NCBI RefSeq assembly: GCF_018294505.1
Contig: NC_057814.1
Span: 40,269,251 to 40,333,250 of the forward strand
From: Triticum aestivum
Lineage: Eukaryota; Streptophyta; Magnoliopsida; Poales; Poaceae
DNA length: 64,000 nucleotides
Direction of reading: 5' to 3'
This document shows, piece after piece, positions 1-11,258 of this stretch. Made by a program: the position numbers and the translations under genes. Under the pieces are notes generated by a model, which was given only the letters and a program-made list of their open reading frames with translations, was not told the origin of the DNA and searched no databases. Numbering within the stretch: the stretch's first letter is position 1; each line of letters starts with the position of its first letter.

Positions 1-700
1 CACGTACACTCTGGTACGTATTACTGCACCAGGGGCTTCATCATGCCCCGAGTTACGGCAACAAAAGTCCGAACACTTTTACAGTACAGTTTGCACCCCA
101 AACTTATAACATTATATGCATCGACTCCGAATCATGTCTTTGGTCAATAGTTGGGTTGCCCGGCTCCTGTGCTTACTACGTTACGTTCCGCTATATTGGC
201 TAGGGTAGTAAAGGGAGAACTACTGCGATTGTGTCCCGGTTCTTCCGGACGAGCACATCAATAGAGAAAGCCGAAAATTGACTGTCATGATGCGGCGAGA
301 GCTGGTCAGCTGTTCGAGAGGTCTCAAATCCTTAAAGATTTTTTCCGCTTTACGCGAGGAATCGGTGTTTCTCCGATTAGGCGTGTATAGCGCCCCTAGT
401 TCAGCCTTCCGAACACCAGGGGCTTCGCCAAAATTTTCATTGTCAAACTCCTATGGCTAAGTGAGGGTGATAAAGGCCGTATAGTCTGATTGCCTTGTTC
501 GTTGTGCTAAACACCTCCTTTAAGGACCAAAAAGTGGAGAAAAAAGTGTTTAGATTTATCCCGAACACCCCCATAGTACCTACGTGGGGGCAGAAGCCGA
601 CGACTGGTCAACCCTCAGATTTCACAAACGGCCGCACAGGTGGTAAAATTTTAAAAATCACAAGCATTATATTACATAACATCATTGTTTCATCCTACAG
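1..700. other. Unassigned repeat-like DNA, probably noncoding part of a decayed transposon
   Basis: No convincing coding region or terminal repeat is seen. The stretch lies directly downstream of the decayed coiled-coil gene at 701-1663 (minus strand), so it is probably the 3' flank of the same transposon. This assignment is inference from position only. Confidence 0.3.
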
Positions 701-1663
701 GACAAGATGTTTTCATGGGAAAATAACATCCTTCGCACATTGCTCCGCCACCAGGCGGGACCCCTCCAGGAAACTATCAAAATATAGCTCGGGTCGACGA
801 TGCTCCTTGCCCTCGGGCGGCCCCTCGGTCACCAGCTTCTTGGCATCTAGCTTCGCCCAATGCGTCTTGAAGCGGGCAAATGCCATCTGTGCACCTTCAA
901 TGCAGACCGACCGCTTCACGGCTTCGAGCCATGGGCAGGCACTCACAAGCCGCTTCACAAGTCTGAAGTAGCTGCTGGGTACGGGCTAGGTAGGCCACAG
1001 CCGGACTGTCAGTTCCTTCATGGCTAGCTCGGCCGACCTGTGCAGCTCGACCAGCTGTTTCAGCTGGTTGCTAAAGGGCACCGGATGTTCTGGTCCAAAA
1101 TATTGAGACCAGAATAGCTTCTCCGTAGACATTCCCTCTTCGGCTCGATAAAACTCGGCAGCATCTGATATGCTGCGCGAGAGATTCATAAACGCCCCTG
1201 GAAAACCCAAATTCGGGTCAGTAAAAGGAATGTTTCCTCCGCCTACTCGCTTCGCATAGCGAAAGACTTACCCGCCGTAATCTTTTTGCCCGGCTGAATT
1301 TCTTGGAGGGCACTATAGGCTTCGGCTCGGGCATCCTATGCGCTCTAACGGGCCTTCGCAAGTTCGTACTCTTGCGTCTTAAAATCGCGCTCCAAGGACT
1401 CGAGTTTCTCGACGACGTCCTGGAGCTCTTACTAGGCCTTGCTAAGCAGGTCCTCGTGCTTCTCGCGCGCCGCGCGTTCCTTGGCCGCTTTGTCCTCGGC
1501 CTCGGCTAACGCCTTCTTGAGGGCCGCCACCTCGGTTGTGGCCCCTAACAAAGTTCATGACACATTAGTCAGCTTGAACAATTTATTCTTCAATATATAC
1601 GCAGATTACTGCATACCTTGGCTATCCTCCAGCTGCTTCTTCACGAGGCCGAACATTGTGTAG
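701..1663 (-). pseudogene. Decayed transposon-encoded coiled-coil protein, C-terminal part
   Basis: Read on the minus strand, about 1550-1270 gives a long charged heptad-like coiled coil rich in Ala, Glu, Lys and Leu. A plausible intron follows (donor GTAAGT near 1270, acceptor TTTCCAG near 1203). The next exon (1202-713) reads through motifs such as FMNLSRSISDAAEFYRAEEG and ACPWLEAVKRSVCIEG. This architecture is familiar from many grass transposon proteins of the 'putative gypsy-type transposon' kind; I cannot name the family. The frame is broken by at least three TAG codons, two in the coiled coil (ARxSAxDAR) and one near 984, at places where Gln (CAG) would fit. It is a non-functional relic. 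Confidence 0.55.
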
Positions 1664-2777
1664 GGCATAAACCTTCATGTGTACACGAACTTGAGGGTAC
1701 CTCCCCCCTGAGATCCATTTTGCGGGTGGTCGGGCAGCTAAATGATGTATCCCATCTCTAAAGCGTCTGCTTTCGTAGCTGATCCAGTGACATAGTAATT
1801 TGAGTGTTGTGGCTAATGGGTAGGCTCATGTTGAGTAACATGTGCTTCAAACTGGCGCGCCTATGATTTCCTTGTTGGAGGAAATAATTTGTTCAGCTAG
1901 ATGAATGATTTGGCAATGCAACCAAGTCCCAAAAAGGGCCTTCATTTGTTAGAGGGAAATCAAGTCGAAATAGATAAGTGTGCATTGAATTACCAACTTG
2001 TCTCATTTGAAATAAATTCAGTTTGAAACATATAATTGTGCAATAATTGTCATGAAATATCCTACTTCGAAAGAATTCCCAGTGATTGTACCATTCAAAT
2101 ATTCTTAATTAAATATTTAGAGGGCCATTACATGAAAATGGTGATGGTTGTATGGATTAGAAGAGACAAGTGGATAAGATTATGGAGAATGAGATTAGGA
2201 GCGTGACATGCACATTAAAGTACAATAGTGACATGCAGATCTACTCGTCTATGATTTTTAAAACAGAAAGTGTACAACACCAAAGTCGTATCAAACATCA
2301 AGGTGAAGCTACTAGTCAAAGGAAAACTGAAACGGTCGACCATGTGCCATGAATTTGTTGAATTTCATTCAAAAAGGCTTCAAATATGGATAGACAATTC
2401 AACATTTCCAGTGAACGAAACTACAATCTATTCGCCTGAATGGAATCCGAACATCAAGGTGCATTTGTTCATGTACTACTTATCTGAAATCGAAGGACGG
2501 TTGTGTAGAAGAGAACAAACTAAGTGGAGAAGATTCGAGAGTTGATTAAACCAAAATACCTGCAAAGAATGTACATACACGTACCGCCAGAGCCACCCAC
2601 GTGTTCTCTCAGGCCTAGCTCTAGAGAACGGTCGATTTTGAGCGTTCATCCTCAGCCAGGCCCAAAGCTGCTTTGAGCAGCATGTTGTGTAGGTCCAATA
2701 TTTTTTTGCACACAACCAAACATCCCAGGACCAAACAGAATGCAGTTAGCCAAGCAAGTCCAAGATACCAAATCAAC
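1664..2777. other. Intergenic, no recognised feature
   Basis: AT-rich sequence without a convincing gene, LTR or inverted-repeat boundary. Short reading frames here have no recognisable composition or motif. Confidence 0.4.
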
Positions 2778-3075
2778 ATGTGGTTGAATGATTAGGAGGA
2801 TAGTGATATCTTCACCCCATCAGGATTCAAGTCCTAGACTTGATACCGGTGCTCGTATTTTTCTGAATTTATTTCGGGTCTTCAGCTGATGTGTGTTTAG
2901 TGGGAAGAGACGTTCTGTCTACTACGAACGCATCTGTGATAACTTCGTCAATCTCAATATGATGTGCCGGCCCAGGCTATCAAGATGCTCATAGGAGAAA
3001 AGTGTATGTGTATGCGTTCACAATGCTGAGTTTTTACAAATATATGAGTGTATGCGTCGGTACTGTCTTAAAAAA
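2778..3075 (+). mobile_element. tRNA-derived SINE-like retroposon
   Basis: The left end has a tRNA-like pattern: TGGTTGAATGATTAGG resembles box A and GGATTCAAGTCC resembles box B (consensus GGTTCRANNCC). A longer body follows, then a TG-rich tail and a short A run at 3069-3074. This matches the organisation of grass SINEs. The 3' part (about 2955-3075) also exists at about 29672-29800 in the A2 duplicate, so insertion predates that duplication. The family name is not assigned. Confidence 0.55.
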
Positions 3076-3106
3076 CGCAGGCGAACACACACTGAGTCCT
3101 CTTTTC

Positions 3107-3735
3107 TTTTTGCGGGTAAAAATTGTAAAAAAAAATTCGAAACGGAGGCAAAAGATTTGCCTCATCCATTAAATAAGAGGAGAATAGAGTTTAGAGTTTT
3201 TACAAGCGCCCTTGCAAAACGGCATGGCAATTACTCTCGTACAACAATACACCCTAGTTTCTTAGCACCTGCCGTAACCCATAGTTTTGCCTCGAGTACG
3301 ATATTTTGGAGCAGGATAGGCGGCGGCGCACTCTTGTTGCGAAACACCCGCGCGTTTCTCTCGTTCCAAATAGTCCAAGAGACGAGCATGGTGAGGGAGG
3401 CCATCGCTCGTCTATTGGGGTTTCGCATGTCGGTCCTTCTATCCCACCATTGCATGAGGGAATCCTCAAGGTGCCAATTGAAGGTGTCCATGTGCACAAG
3501 ACCAAACTTGTCGATGACCGATCGCCAGAGCCTAATGGAGAAGCGGCACTTGACGAAGAGGTGGATGCCCGATTCTTGCTCACGTTTGTAAAGCGGGCAA
3601 AGCCCACAATTATCCCAACCACGCCGCTCCAACCGGTCGGCGGTCCAGTTCCGGTCTTGCAAGGTCAACCATGCGAAGAATTTAACCTTAGGGGGGGCCA
3701 AGCTCTCCAAACCATGTGGTGAATGGGCGAGTGCG
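3107..3735 (-). mobile_element. 5'-truncated LINE, reverse-transcriptase zinc-binding C-terminus
   Basis: On the minus strand the reading frame ending at 3231 encodes the end of a plant non-LTR retrotransposon polyprotein. It shows the RT-associated zinc-binding pattern PPKVKFFAWL, then CGLCPLY and HLFVKC, and a tail with SWTIWNERNARVF. The second Cys of the usual CPLC is Tyr. On the plus strand the left edge carries a T-rich run, the reverse complement of a poly(A) tail. The A2 copy lacks these about 630 bp between homologous flanks (29830-29845), so the LINE arrived after the A1/A2 duplication. No clear target duplication remains. Confidence 0.8.
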
Positions 3736-4129
3736 TCAGGCCAAGGTAGAAGCAAAGCAAAAAGCAAAAAGGAGCATAACAATGGAAAAGTCACATACCT
3801 AAGTGGTGCACGGATCAAGTGGTGCAGTCTCCATCTTGCGGATAGGCATGGGTACGTGCCACACTCAATCCATCGGCATGCTCTATCGAGCCGAACACAA
3901 GAGAGGGCGTTCGAGCCAACAGCGACAACGGCGGTTGGTATGGCCTCTGCACGCACGGCTTGATCCTAGTAGTTGACCGTGCGCTCTGTTTTCGTTCACG
4001 ACTTCCCTGTGAGCTGCAATATAGGAGTATTTACTTTTCGTCGACAGCAACATCTTTCTCTTCCGGGAATATTCGAGCTGCTAGTACACCCTGTGCTTGC
4101 TACCGATGGATGGAAATGAGGTCTGACCT

Positions 4130-4418
4130 ATCTTTTTAGAACCGGGCCGGTCCTGGGATTTTAGGGCCCGGGGCGGAAGTAACATTTGGGGCCCCTTAAT
4201 ACAAAAATCATAACAATAATAATTAATTTAAGTGTATACAAAATGTTACCAATAAATACCTAACTACATCCTAAGCCCATATTCGTATAATAACGTATGC
4301 ATATTATTTTAAAATTTTCTTGTAATATTCTTTGATGCAAAGTCACTTATGATTGTGTCGATGTCAATATCATCCTTCTTCAATCCCCCCCCCCCCCCCT
4401 GCCCGCCCTCAGGGCCAA
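4130..4418. other. Insertion specific to A1, ending in a C14 run
   Basis: The A2 counterpart passes almost directly from the sequence matching 4130 to that matching 4418. A1 has about 280 extra bases beginning with a GGGCCGGTCCTGGG-like stretch and ending near a poly-C tract (about 4387-4400). It may be a fragment of a mobile element, but no terminal repeats are clear. Confidence 0.35.
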
Positions 4419-5788
4419 TCAACGATCTTGACAGTCTCCAATCCGCGGATGTCAGTGGTCAGCTAGCAGCACGGTCGTGAACCTACTCCAAGTTCGAACG
4501 AGATCCATTGTTAGGGTATCTCCGGCGTTGGGGGGCTCAGCGGGATAATGATTGTGCTGGATCTCGCCCGTGAGGGCCGGATCCTGCGCCAGTGCGGTCG
4601 AGGTGGTGGTGGGTGCGCTGAGATTTCTACTTGAATCAGAGAGAAGAAGTATTTCTCGGTTTATCAAGGCTGATGCGGGGTGGTGGCTCCCACGTCTGGT
4701 GTTCGATGGTGGTGGTTGTTGGCGGCGGCGATTTTGTGACCACGCAACCATCTCGGTTAGGGCGGATGGCCGGACTTGATGTAATGTTTTGGGCGTGGTG
4801 AACTCCAAGTGAATGTCGTGCATCGAATTCGGTCTATGCTGGCGGCGACAGCATCCTAGGATGTCGCTCCCCTTGTTGGAGGCTTCGTCGTGGAGCTCTT
4901 CACTTCCCAAGGCATTTTATCTAGAGCTCTCCAGGTAAAAACTTAAGCTTCAACTTTGGCCGAAGCAGGCGGCGGCGGCGTTTACGCTACATCCTGATTG
5001 GCTGCGTCGCCTTGGATATTCACTCTCCAGTCTCGCATCAGTGGTTGGAGTTCTCCAGTAATTTCGTCATTGGCTAGGCGCGTGCGGCCTCGGGGCCGGT
5101 GTGGAGGTCATAGAGGAGGCTTGGAAGAGTACTTCTGTGTTGAGGGGTGCCGACTTTTATCACCTGGGTGACAGAGTCATTGGATCATTGGATTCACGGC
5201 CACGGGTCCAGCCGGAGCGGCGGCATCGGACAATGTCTTTTTCATGTAGGGTGTCGTTTCTGGTCACCTGGGTGATAGAGTCATCGACTCTCATCTGGTG
5301 CGCGGTCTCGGGACCGAGCGGTGTGCAATGCAGATGTTGTATGTTGGCATTGGTCCAGGTAGTGTTGTAGGGTGCCAACTTCACTCTCTTGGGTATAGAC
5401 TCCCCTTTGGTGATAACTGGTAGGAGTTTTGAAAGACCGCTGAGCTTAAAAGTCATCAGCAGGGAGTTGATGACTACGTCTTCGGCGCGTGAACTGGCCG
5501 TGTCGTTGCCTTTCGTGTGTGGATTGTGCATGTATTTTAGAAAATTCAAAAATTGTGCTGCTGTGAAATTACCAAGTATTTTATAATCTTGAAAAATGCA
5601 GATGAATAAGAGATATTGTGAAAAACAATGGAGCACAGTATAATTCTAGAATACCATGAAATTTAGCAAACATTGGAGAACCAGTAAATAATCAAACACA
5701 TCACTCTCACTTATATCGTTCCTGCTTTCCCACTGTGTGCCAGTCGGAGTAGGCGTCCACGGCTCCTTCACCCCTCCTAGCTCACGTA

Positions 5789-5891
5789 TTCCCTCCGTTC
5801 GGAATTACTTGTCGCGAAAATGGATGTATCTAGACGTATTTTAGTTCTAGATACGTCCATTTTCGAGACAAGTAATTCCGAACGGAGGGAG
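5789..5891. mobile_element. Stowaway MITE, 103 bp
   Basis: It forms a near-perfect palindrome with ends TTCCCTCCGTTCGGAATTAC and its complement, meeting at an inner GTATTTTAGTTCTAGATAC. It is flanked by TA on both sides (5787-5788 and 5892-5893). The CTCCCTCCGT-type terminus and TA duplication are diagnostic of Stowaway (Tc1/Mariner-related) MITEs of Triticeae. The A2 block lacks it, so insertion followed the duplication. Confidence 0.92.
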
Positions 5892-6482
5892 TACGTGTGT
5901 ATACATTAATCAGCATGTGTGGGGAAGAAGAACGTGCAAAACTTGACCTCAGAGACACAGCCAAGACAGAGCAAAGAGAGGAACAACTGAAAGCATTTTG
6001 CTACAGAAGGCCGACGGACCAAGCTTACTAAGAATTTCATTGAGGCTGGCAGCTCGGCTCGTCATCCATGCGCCTCTCCCGGCGGAGTGGAGCCGGCAAG
6101 CAGGCGATGGAGAAGACGCAGCCGGACGGAAAGGTGGAGCAGAGTATGGCCGAGTTTGACAGCCTCAATTGCTCCGAGTCCATAATTTACTTTTGACTTT
6201 CGAGCGGCTCGCTGGCCGTCTCCTAGGATTATTTTTTTTACACTTCATCATGTGTTAAGATCGCCAGGTTCCAGTCACCGTGCCGTACGAAGAAAACTTG
6301 CTTGTTTTCAGACACGTTAGCGCCCTTGTCGATGGTCATTGGTCATGCGTATGTCACAACCGCCGATGGGATGGGCATTCTAGGGGTCACGTTAGTTATT
6401 TAATTTTCATTTGTATTTCGTATGGGTAATTTTGTTCTTAAACTTTTCTGAACCTGGATGATGAACTTTGAGATATTTAATA

Positions 6483-6545
6483 TTCCCTCCGATCCATATA
6501 TGAAGTTATACAAAAGTCACTGACATTAATATGGATCGGATGGAG
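6483..6545. mobile_element. Very short Stowaway-type MITE, 63 bp
   Basis: Inverted ends TTCCCTCCGATCCATAT and ATATGGATCGGATGGAG flank a short core, with TA at 6481-6482 and 6546-6547. It is probably an internally deleted Stowaway. Confidence 0.8.
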
Positions 6546-7505
6546 TAAAAGATTGTGCACATCACTCTATGTATAGGTCCAAGACATTCACCTCTTTAAA
6601 AAAAAACCACAACGATCAGAACGAAACTGACCATGTCCCACAAGATCAGTAAATTTACTTCATAGATAAACCGACTAGAGTTTGCATTGTTTGTATATGT
6701 TTGTTTGTTTAATGAATCTATCTAAGAATAGGAGTTTAAATATGTAAAGGTATTTAGAAGGGTCAGCCAGGCTCTGCCCAGATGTGCTAATAATCAGCTA
6801 GCTCTGTACTCTGGGCGACTTGGCATAAGAAGGGAATCAAACCAGTTTTGTAGTATGCATCATGCCCGAAAGTAAGCGTTGACCCGGCCCCCGCTAATAA
6901 TGTCCTCAGGCCTCTGCCGGCAGCTTGACAACAAAATGGCAGACTGCCAATAACTGTTATCCTTAGATTTAAAAAAAAAGGCACTAGTGAGTGACGAAGC
7001 TATTCAGGTGCCATGTCGATCAAGGGATCCAATGGCCGAGCAGGCATTCTAGGTGAAACCACAAATGTGAGCTGGAGGTCGGATAGATATTGTCAAAAAA
7101 AAAAGACAGTACCTCCCATTTCTATGAGTAAATTTATCACAACCAAACACATACTCCCTCTGTTCCTAAATATAGAGTATTAGTTTTCTGAGACAATGCC
7201 GTAATGTAGTGAGTAGTTCGAGTCCAGCCCAATTCTAGACAAAACTAACCCTCCGCCAACCCACCCAATCCATCGCCTACTTCCCTTGTTTATTTCCTCT
7301 CCTACACATGTGATGGGACAGAGCCAGATGATGGGAGGGAACAGTAGTTTTACTCCAATTTTGTAGTCTACTGACGCATTGGGCACATGGTGTCTGGTAC
7401 AAGTCGATAGGGGGCTTTGTCGTCCAAAATATAACGCCATCACATGCATTGGTATGTGGGCTTCTCTCTGTGCGCACTAGACTTAGATATGGAGAGAGTA
7501 GTATG
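6546..7505. other. Intergenic with one orphan MITE end
   Basis: No gene is seen. At about 7153-7180 there is a Stowaway-like terminus (CTCCCTCTGTTCCTAAATAT) without a matching partner, so a truncated MITE. Bases 7501-7505 (GTATG) form the left target duplication of Copia-A. Confidence 0.5.
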
Positions 7506-7673
7506 TGTAGAGAGAATATTTGATGCAACTCAATTGTATTCCAGGGAGTCGGTCACAATATATACACAGGATGTCTTGCGTGCCAAGGAAACTAATCCTA
7601 TCATATCTCTAGGAGTCAACTATACAAGGCTAGAGAAGATAGGAGAAGCAATACAAATATGTCACGTTCAACA
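7506..7673 (-). repeat. 3' LTR of Copia-A
   Basis: 168 bp, matching 14050-14216 except for about five substitutions and one single-base indel. On the minus strand it starts TGTTGAACGTG and ends TCTCTACA. Confidence 0.93.
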
Positions 7674-7686
7674 CCCCCCCCCCCCC
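7674..7686 (-). promoter_or_regulatory. Polypurine tract of Copia-A
   Basis: C13 on the plus strand reads as G13 on the minus strand directly upstream of the 3' LTR, the expected place for plus-strand DNA priming. Confidence 0.75.
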
Positions 7687-10600
7687 GCAGTCGAAGCGTC
7701 GGCGTCGGCGATGCAAAGACTGGAACGGAACTCCTGGAATGCAGCAGCTGGAAGCCCCTTGGTCATAATGTCGGCAAACTGTTGGGTGGTCGATACATGA
7801 AGAACACGAAGCTGACCCAACTGAACCTTCTCGCGAACGAAGTGAACATCAAGCTCAATGTGCTTGGTGCGCTTATGCTGCACCGGATTCGCCGCGAGAT
7901 AGGTGGCCGAAACATTATCATAGAAAACCACCGTAGCTTTCGGGATGGAGACCCGAAGTTCGCCAAGTAGTTGTGGTAACCAACATGTCTCAGCAACAAC
8001 GTTGGCAACGGCACGGTACTCGGCCTCAGCACTCGAGCGGGAGACGGTGGGCTGCCGCTTAGAGGACCATGAGATGAGAGAGTCACCGAAGAAGACACAA
8101 TATCCCGACGTAGATCGTCGAGTGTCGGGGCATCCGGCCTAATCCGCATCAGTGTAAGCAAAGAGCTCAGTGGAGGCGGAGGCGCGAAGACGAAGACCGA
8201 ATGTCGGTGTGCCACGAATGTACCGGAGAATGCGCTTGACCAAAGACCAGTGAACATCACGAGGTGAGTGCATGTGCAGGCAAACCTGCTGCACGGCGAA
8301 CTGAATGTCTGGTCGGGTGAGAGTGAGGTACTGAAGAGCACCAACAATACTGCGGTAGAGGGCGGCATCCGTAGCAGGTTGTCCAGCAGTGGCAGAGAGC
8401 TTCGGCTTGGCCTCAGCAGGAGTAGCAGCAGGTTTGCAATCGGTCATACCAGCACGATCCAAGAGATCAAGAGCATACTGTCCTTGATGAAGAAAAAACC
8501 CGGAAGTGTCATCTCGCACATTGATACCGAGGAAGAAGTGCAGAGCACCCAAGTCCTTAAGCCAAAACTCAGAAGCAAGACGACCGATGATGTCGCGAAG
8601 TAACTCCGCCCGAGAGGCGGTGATGACAATATTGTCAACATATAGAAGAAGCATGGCGACATGATCAGCTCGATGAAGCACAAACAGCGACGTGTCGGAG
8701 GTGGTGCTGTGAAAACCGAGAGCAGTGAGGAATGCTGCAATGCGTTGATACCACGCACGGGGCGCCTGCTTCAGACCGTAGAGAGACCGTGAGAGCAGGC
8801 AAACATCATCAGGCCGAGAGGGATCGACAAAACCAGTAGGCTCCTGACAGAGAACACGCTCCTGAAGATGACCATAGAGGAAAGCGTTGTTGATGTCATG
8901 CTGATGAACAGGCCAGTGACGAGATGCGGCAAGTTGAAGAACAACACGAATCGTGGTGGGTTTGACAACCGGGGAGAAGGTCTCCGAGAAATCAACACCG
9001 GCACGTTGTGCAAAACCGCGAACAACCCAGCGGGCCTTGTACCTGTCCAGAGAGCCATCGGGAAGAAGCTTATGCCGAAAAACCCACTTGCCGGTGATAA
9101 TGTTAGCACCAGGGGGCGAGGAACCAACGTCCAGGTCCGGTTGGCGACGAGAGCATCATACTCAGCACGCATAGCCGCTAGCCAATGCGGATCACTCAGT
9201 ACAGAACGCACCGAGCGCGGTACTGGAGAGATGACCGTGACGCTGAGATTATGGTAGCGAGGGTTCGGCTGATGGATCCCGGCTTTAGCACGCGTCACCA
9301 TGGAATGATGAGGCGGCGGAGGCGGGGGCCGAGCCCGGCGTCGAGGCGGAGGCACAACCACGGAAGAGGACGAAGGCGTGGCCGCAGGAGAAACCGCTGG
9401 TGAGGCAGCGGTCGAGGCCTCAACCGAGACCGCAGACGGCGGCGTCAAGACCGCGGGCGAGGCCGCGGGTGGTGAAGAGGAGTCCGCAGGGACGACCGCG
9501 GGTGACGGCAACAGGACCGCGGGCGAGGCCGCGGGTGGCGAAGATGACGCCGCGGCCGAGACGGACGGGGCGGCAGCCGAGGCCGCAGGCGACGCGGGGG
9601 CGGGCAAGGCCGCCTCCAACGTGGGTGCAGGCGAAGCAGGAGAAGGCCCGGCCGAGACGCCTCCTGCGCCAGGCCAGCGAGGGCGGGCGCCGAGACCCGG
9701 GGGGTGAGGCCAGCTCCGCCTGAGCCGACCAGACCAGAGGGAGCCGAAGCCTGGAGGGGCGAGGCCGGCTCCACCTGAGCCGGCAAAGGAGGCCCCGTCG
9801 AAGGACCCGTCGGAGGTGCACGGGGTCGTGGCGGAGGAAGCGCAAGGGCTCCACGAGGCCGTCGAGGGAGATCATCCGAAGACGGAGTTGTTGTCGGGGT
9901 AGCCTGCTCAAAGGAAAAAACAACCTCATCAAAGTAAACATGCCGTGAGACAAACACGCGACGAGAGACCGGGTCATAGCAGCGAAATCCTTTGGTGTTT
10001 GGTTGATAGCCGAGAAAGACACAAGCGAGAGACCGAGGCGCAAGCTTATGTGGGGCGGTGGCGGTGATGTTGGGGTAACACAACCAACCAAAGACATGAA
10101 GATCGTCATAGGATGGGGGAGACCCGAACAGAAGATGATGAGGTGTATAGCTCCATCTCGGTTTGCATGGCCGGATGTTAAGAAGGAGAGTGGCGGTGGC
10201 AAGAGCATCGGGCCAAAACCGGGCGAGCATGTGTGCATGGGCGAGCATGTGTGCATGGAAAAGCAGCGCACGAACACTCTCATTGAGGGTGCGAAGAACA
10301 CGTTCGGCGCGACCGTTTTGTTGGGAGGTGTATGGACATGTAAGGCGGAAAACAGTGCCATGAGTGGAGAGAAGATGTCGAATGGCGAGGTTATCAAATT
10401 CTTTTCCGTTATCCGTTTGAAGATGAGCAATGGTGCGATGGAAGTGGGTGTGGACGTAGGCATAAAAAGCGTGGAGAGTGGAGGCGACGTCAGATTTACG
10501 GCGTAGCGGAAAAGTCCAAGTGAAGTGAGAAAAATCATCTAAAATCACAAGATAATATGATAAACCCGAATTACTAGGCACTGGAGATGTCCAAACATCC

Positions 10601-11258
10601 CAATGAATAACATCAAAAGGAAAAGTGGCTATTGATGTAGACGAAGGAAACGGCAAGCGAACATGTTTTCCTATGCGGCAAGCATGACATGTATGAGCCG
10701 CCAATTTATTACATGAAAAAGAAAAGGTGCTCAAAACTTTGTGAAGAGCATCGGCGCCGGGCTGACCAAGTCGAGCGTGCCAAAGCGAGACATCGGCATG
10801 AAGAGCAACCGGACCACCACTCGTCGTAGGACCACACGGGTAGAGATCATCGGGGGAATCACATCGGTGCAGAACCCTCCGGGTGCGAGCATCCTTGACA
10901 GAGAAACCAAGAGCGTCAAACTCAACAGTGACAGGATTTTCACGAGTAAGAGTTTTAACAGAACATAGGTTTTTGATTAAGGACGGGGAAACAAGCACAT
11001 TATTAAGAGTAAGAGACGAAGAGGGAAACGGAAGAGAGGATGAACCGTGATGAGTGATGGGAAGAGAGGAGCCATCACCCACCACGATGCGGGAGTTGAA
11101 GGGATAGGGAGAGGCACGGGAGAGGATACCGGGGTTGGAGGCCATGTGAGCGGCGGCGCCGGTGTCCATGTACCAATCGCCGCCTCCGTTGTAGGTGCTT
11201 GGCGAGGGTGCAGCATGAAGGGCGGAGAGGAGCGCATAGGCCTGGCTCATGATGCCAC
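7674..11258 (-). pseudogene. Copia-A pol: protease, integrase, RT, RNase H (broken)
   Basis: Read from right to left. The protease has the DTG active site in WYMDTGAAAHMAS (about 11180). The GAG-pre-integrase zinc region follows (LWHARLG to CHACRIGKH). The integrase core has DVIHWDVW, LQTDNGKEFDN and QQNGRAERV, then a Ser/Pro/Ala-rich linker (about 9950-9300). The RT follows, with its later part in a clean frame (8681-8139), and RNase H ends in [10 protein letters not shown] and [10 protein letters not shown] (7931-7700). The frame is lost in the Pro-rich linker (about 9860-9620) and again near 9140. A TGG-to-TAG stop follows the RNase H start (about 8136). The RT catalytic YVDD reads YVDN (about 8640). 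It cannot make a working polyprotein. Confidence 0.88.

Larger units (their letters stand above)
2955..6360 (+). repeat. Duplicated block A1 (partner A2 at 29668-31945)
   Basis: Co-linear, same-strand matches join this block to A2: 2955-3105 with 29672-29835, 3736-4090 with 29845-30190, 4418-4850 with 30275-30720, 5440-5690 with 31165-31405, and 5920-6350 with 31545-31940. Similarity by eye is high but clearly diverged, with many substitutions and indels. A1 has gained the LINE (3107-3735), an insertion at about 4130-4418 and a Stowaway MITE. The block has no convincing gene. It reads as an old direct segmental duplication later separated by transposon insertions. Confidence 0.75.

Noticed and set aside
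4452..5636. Several 90-158 codon frames in block A1
   Set aside because: They are not conserved in frame with block A2, where indels disrupt them, and they show no domain.
9378..9723. Plus-strand Ala/Gly/Arg-rich reading frames
   Set aside because: They are the complement of the low-complexity Pro/Ser/Ala linker of Copia-A pol.
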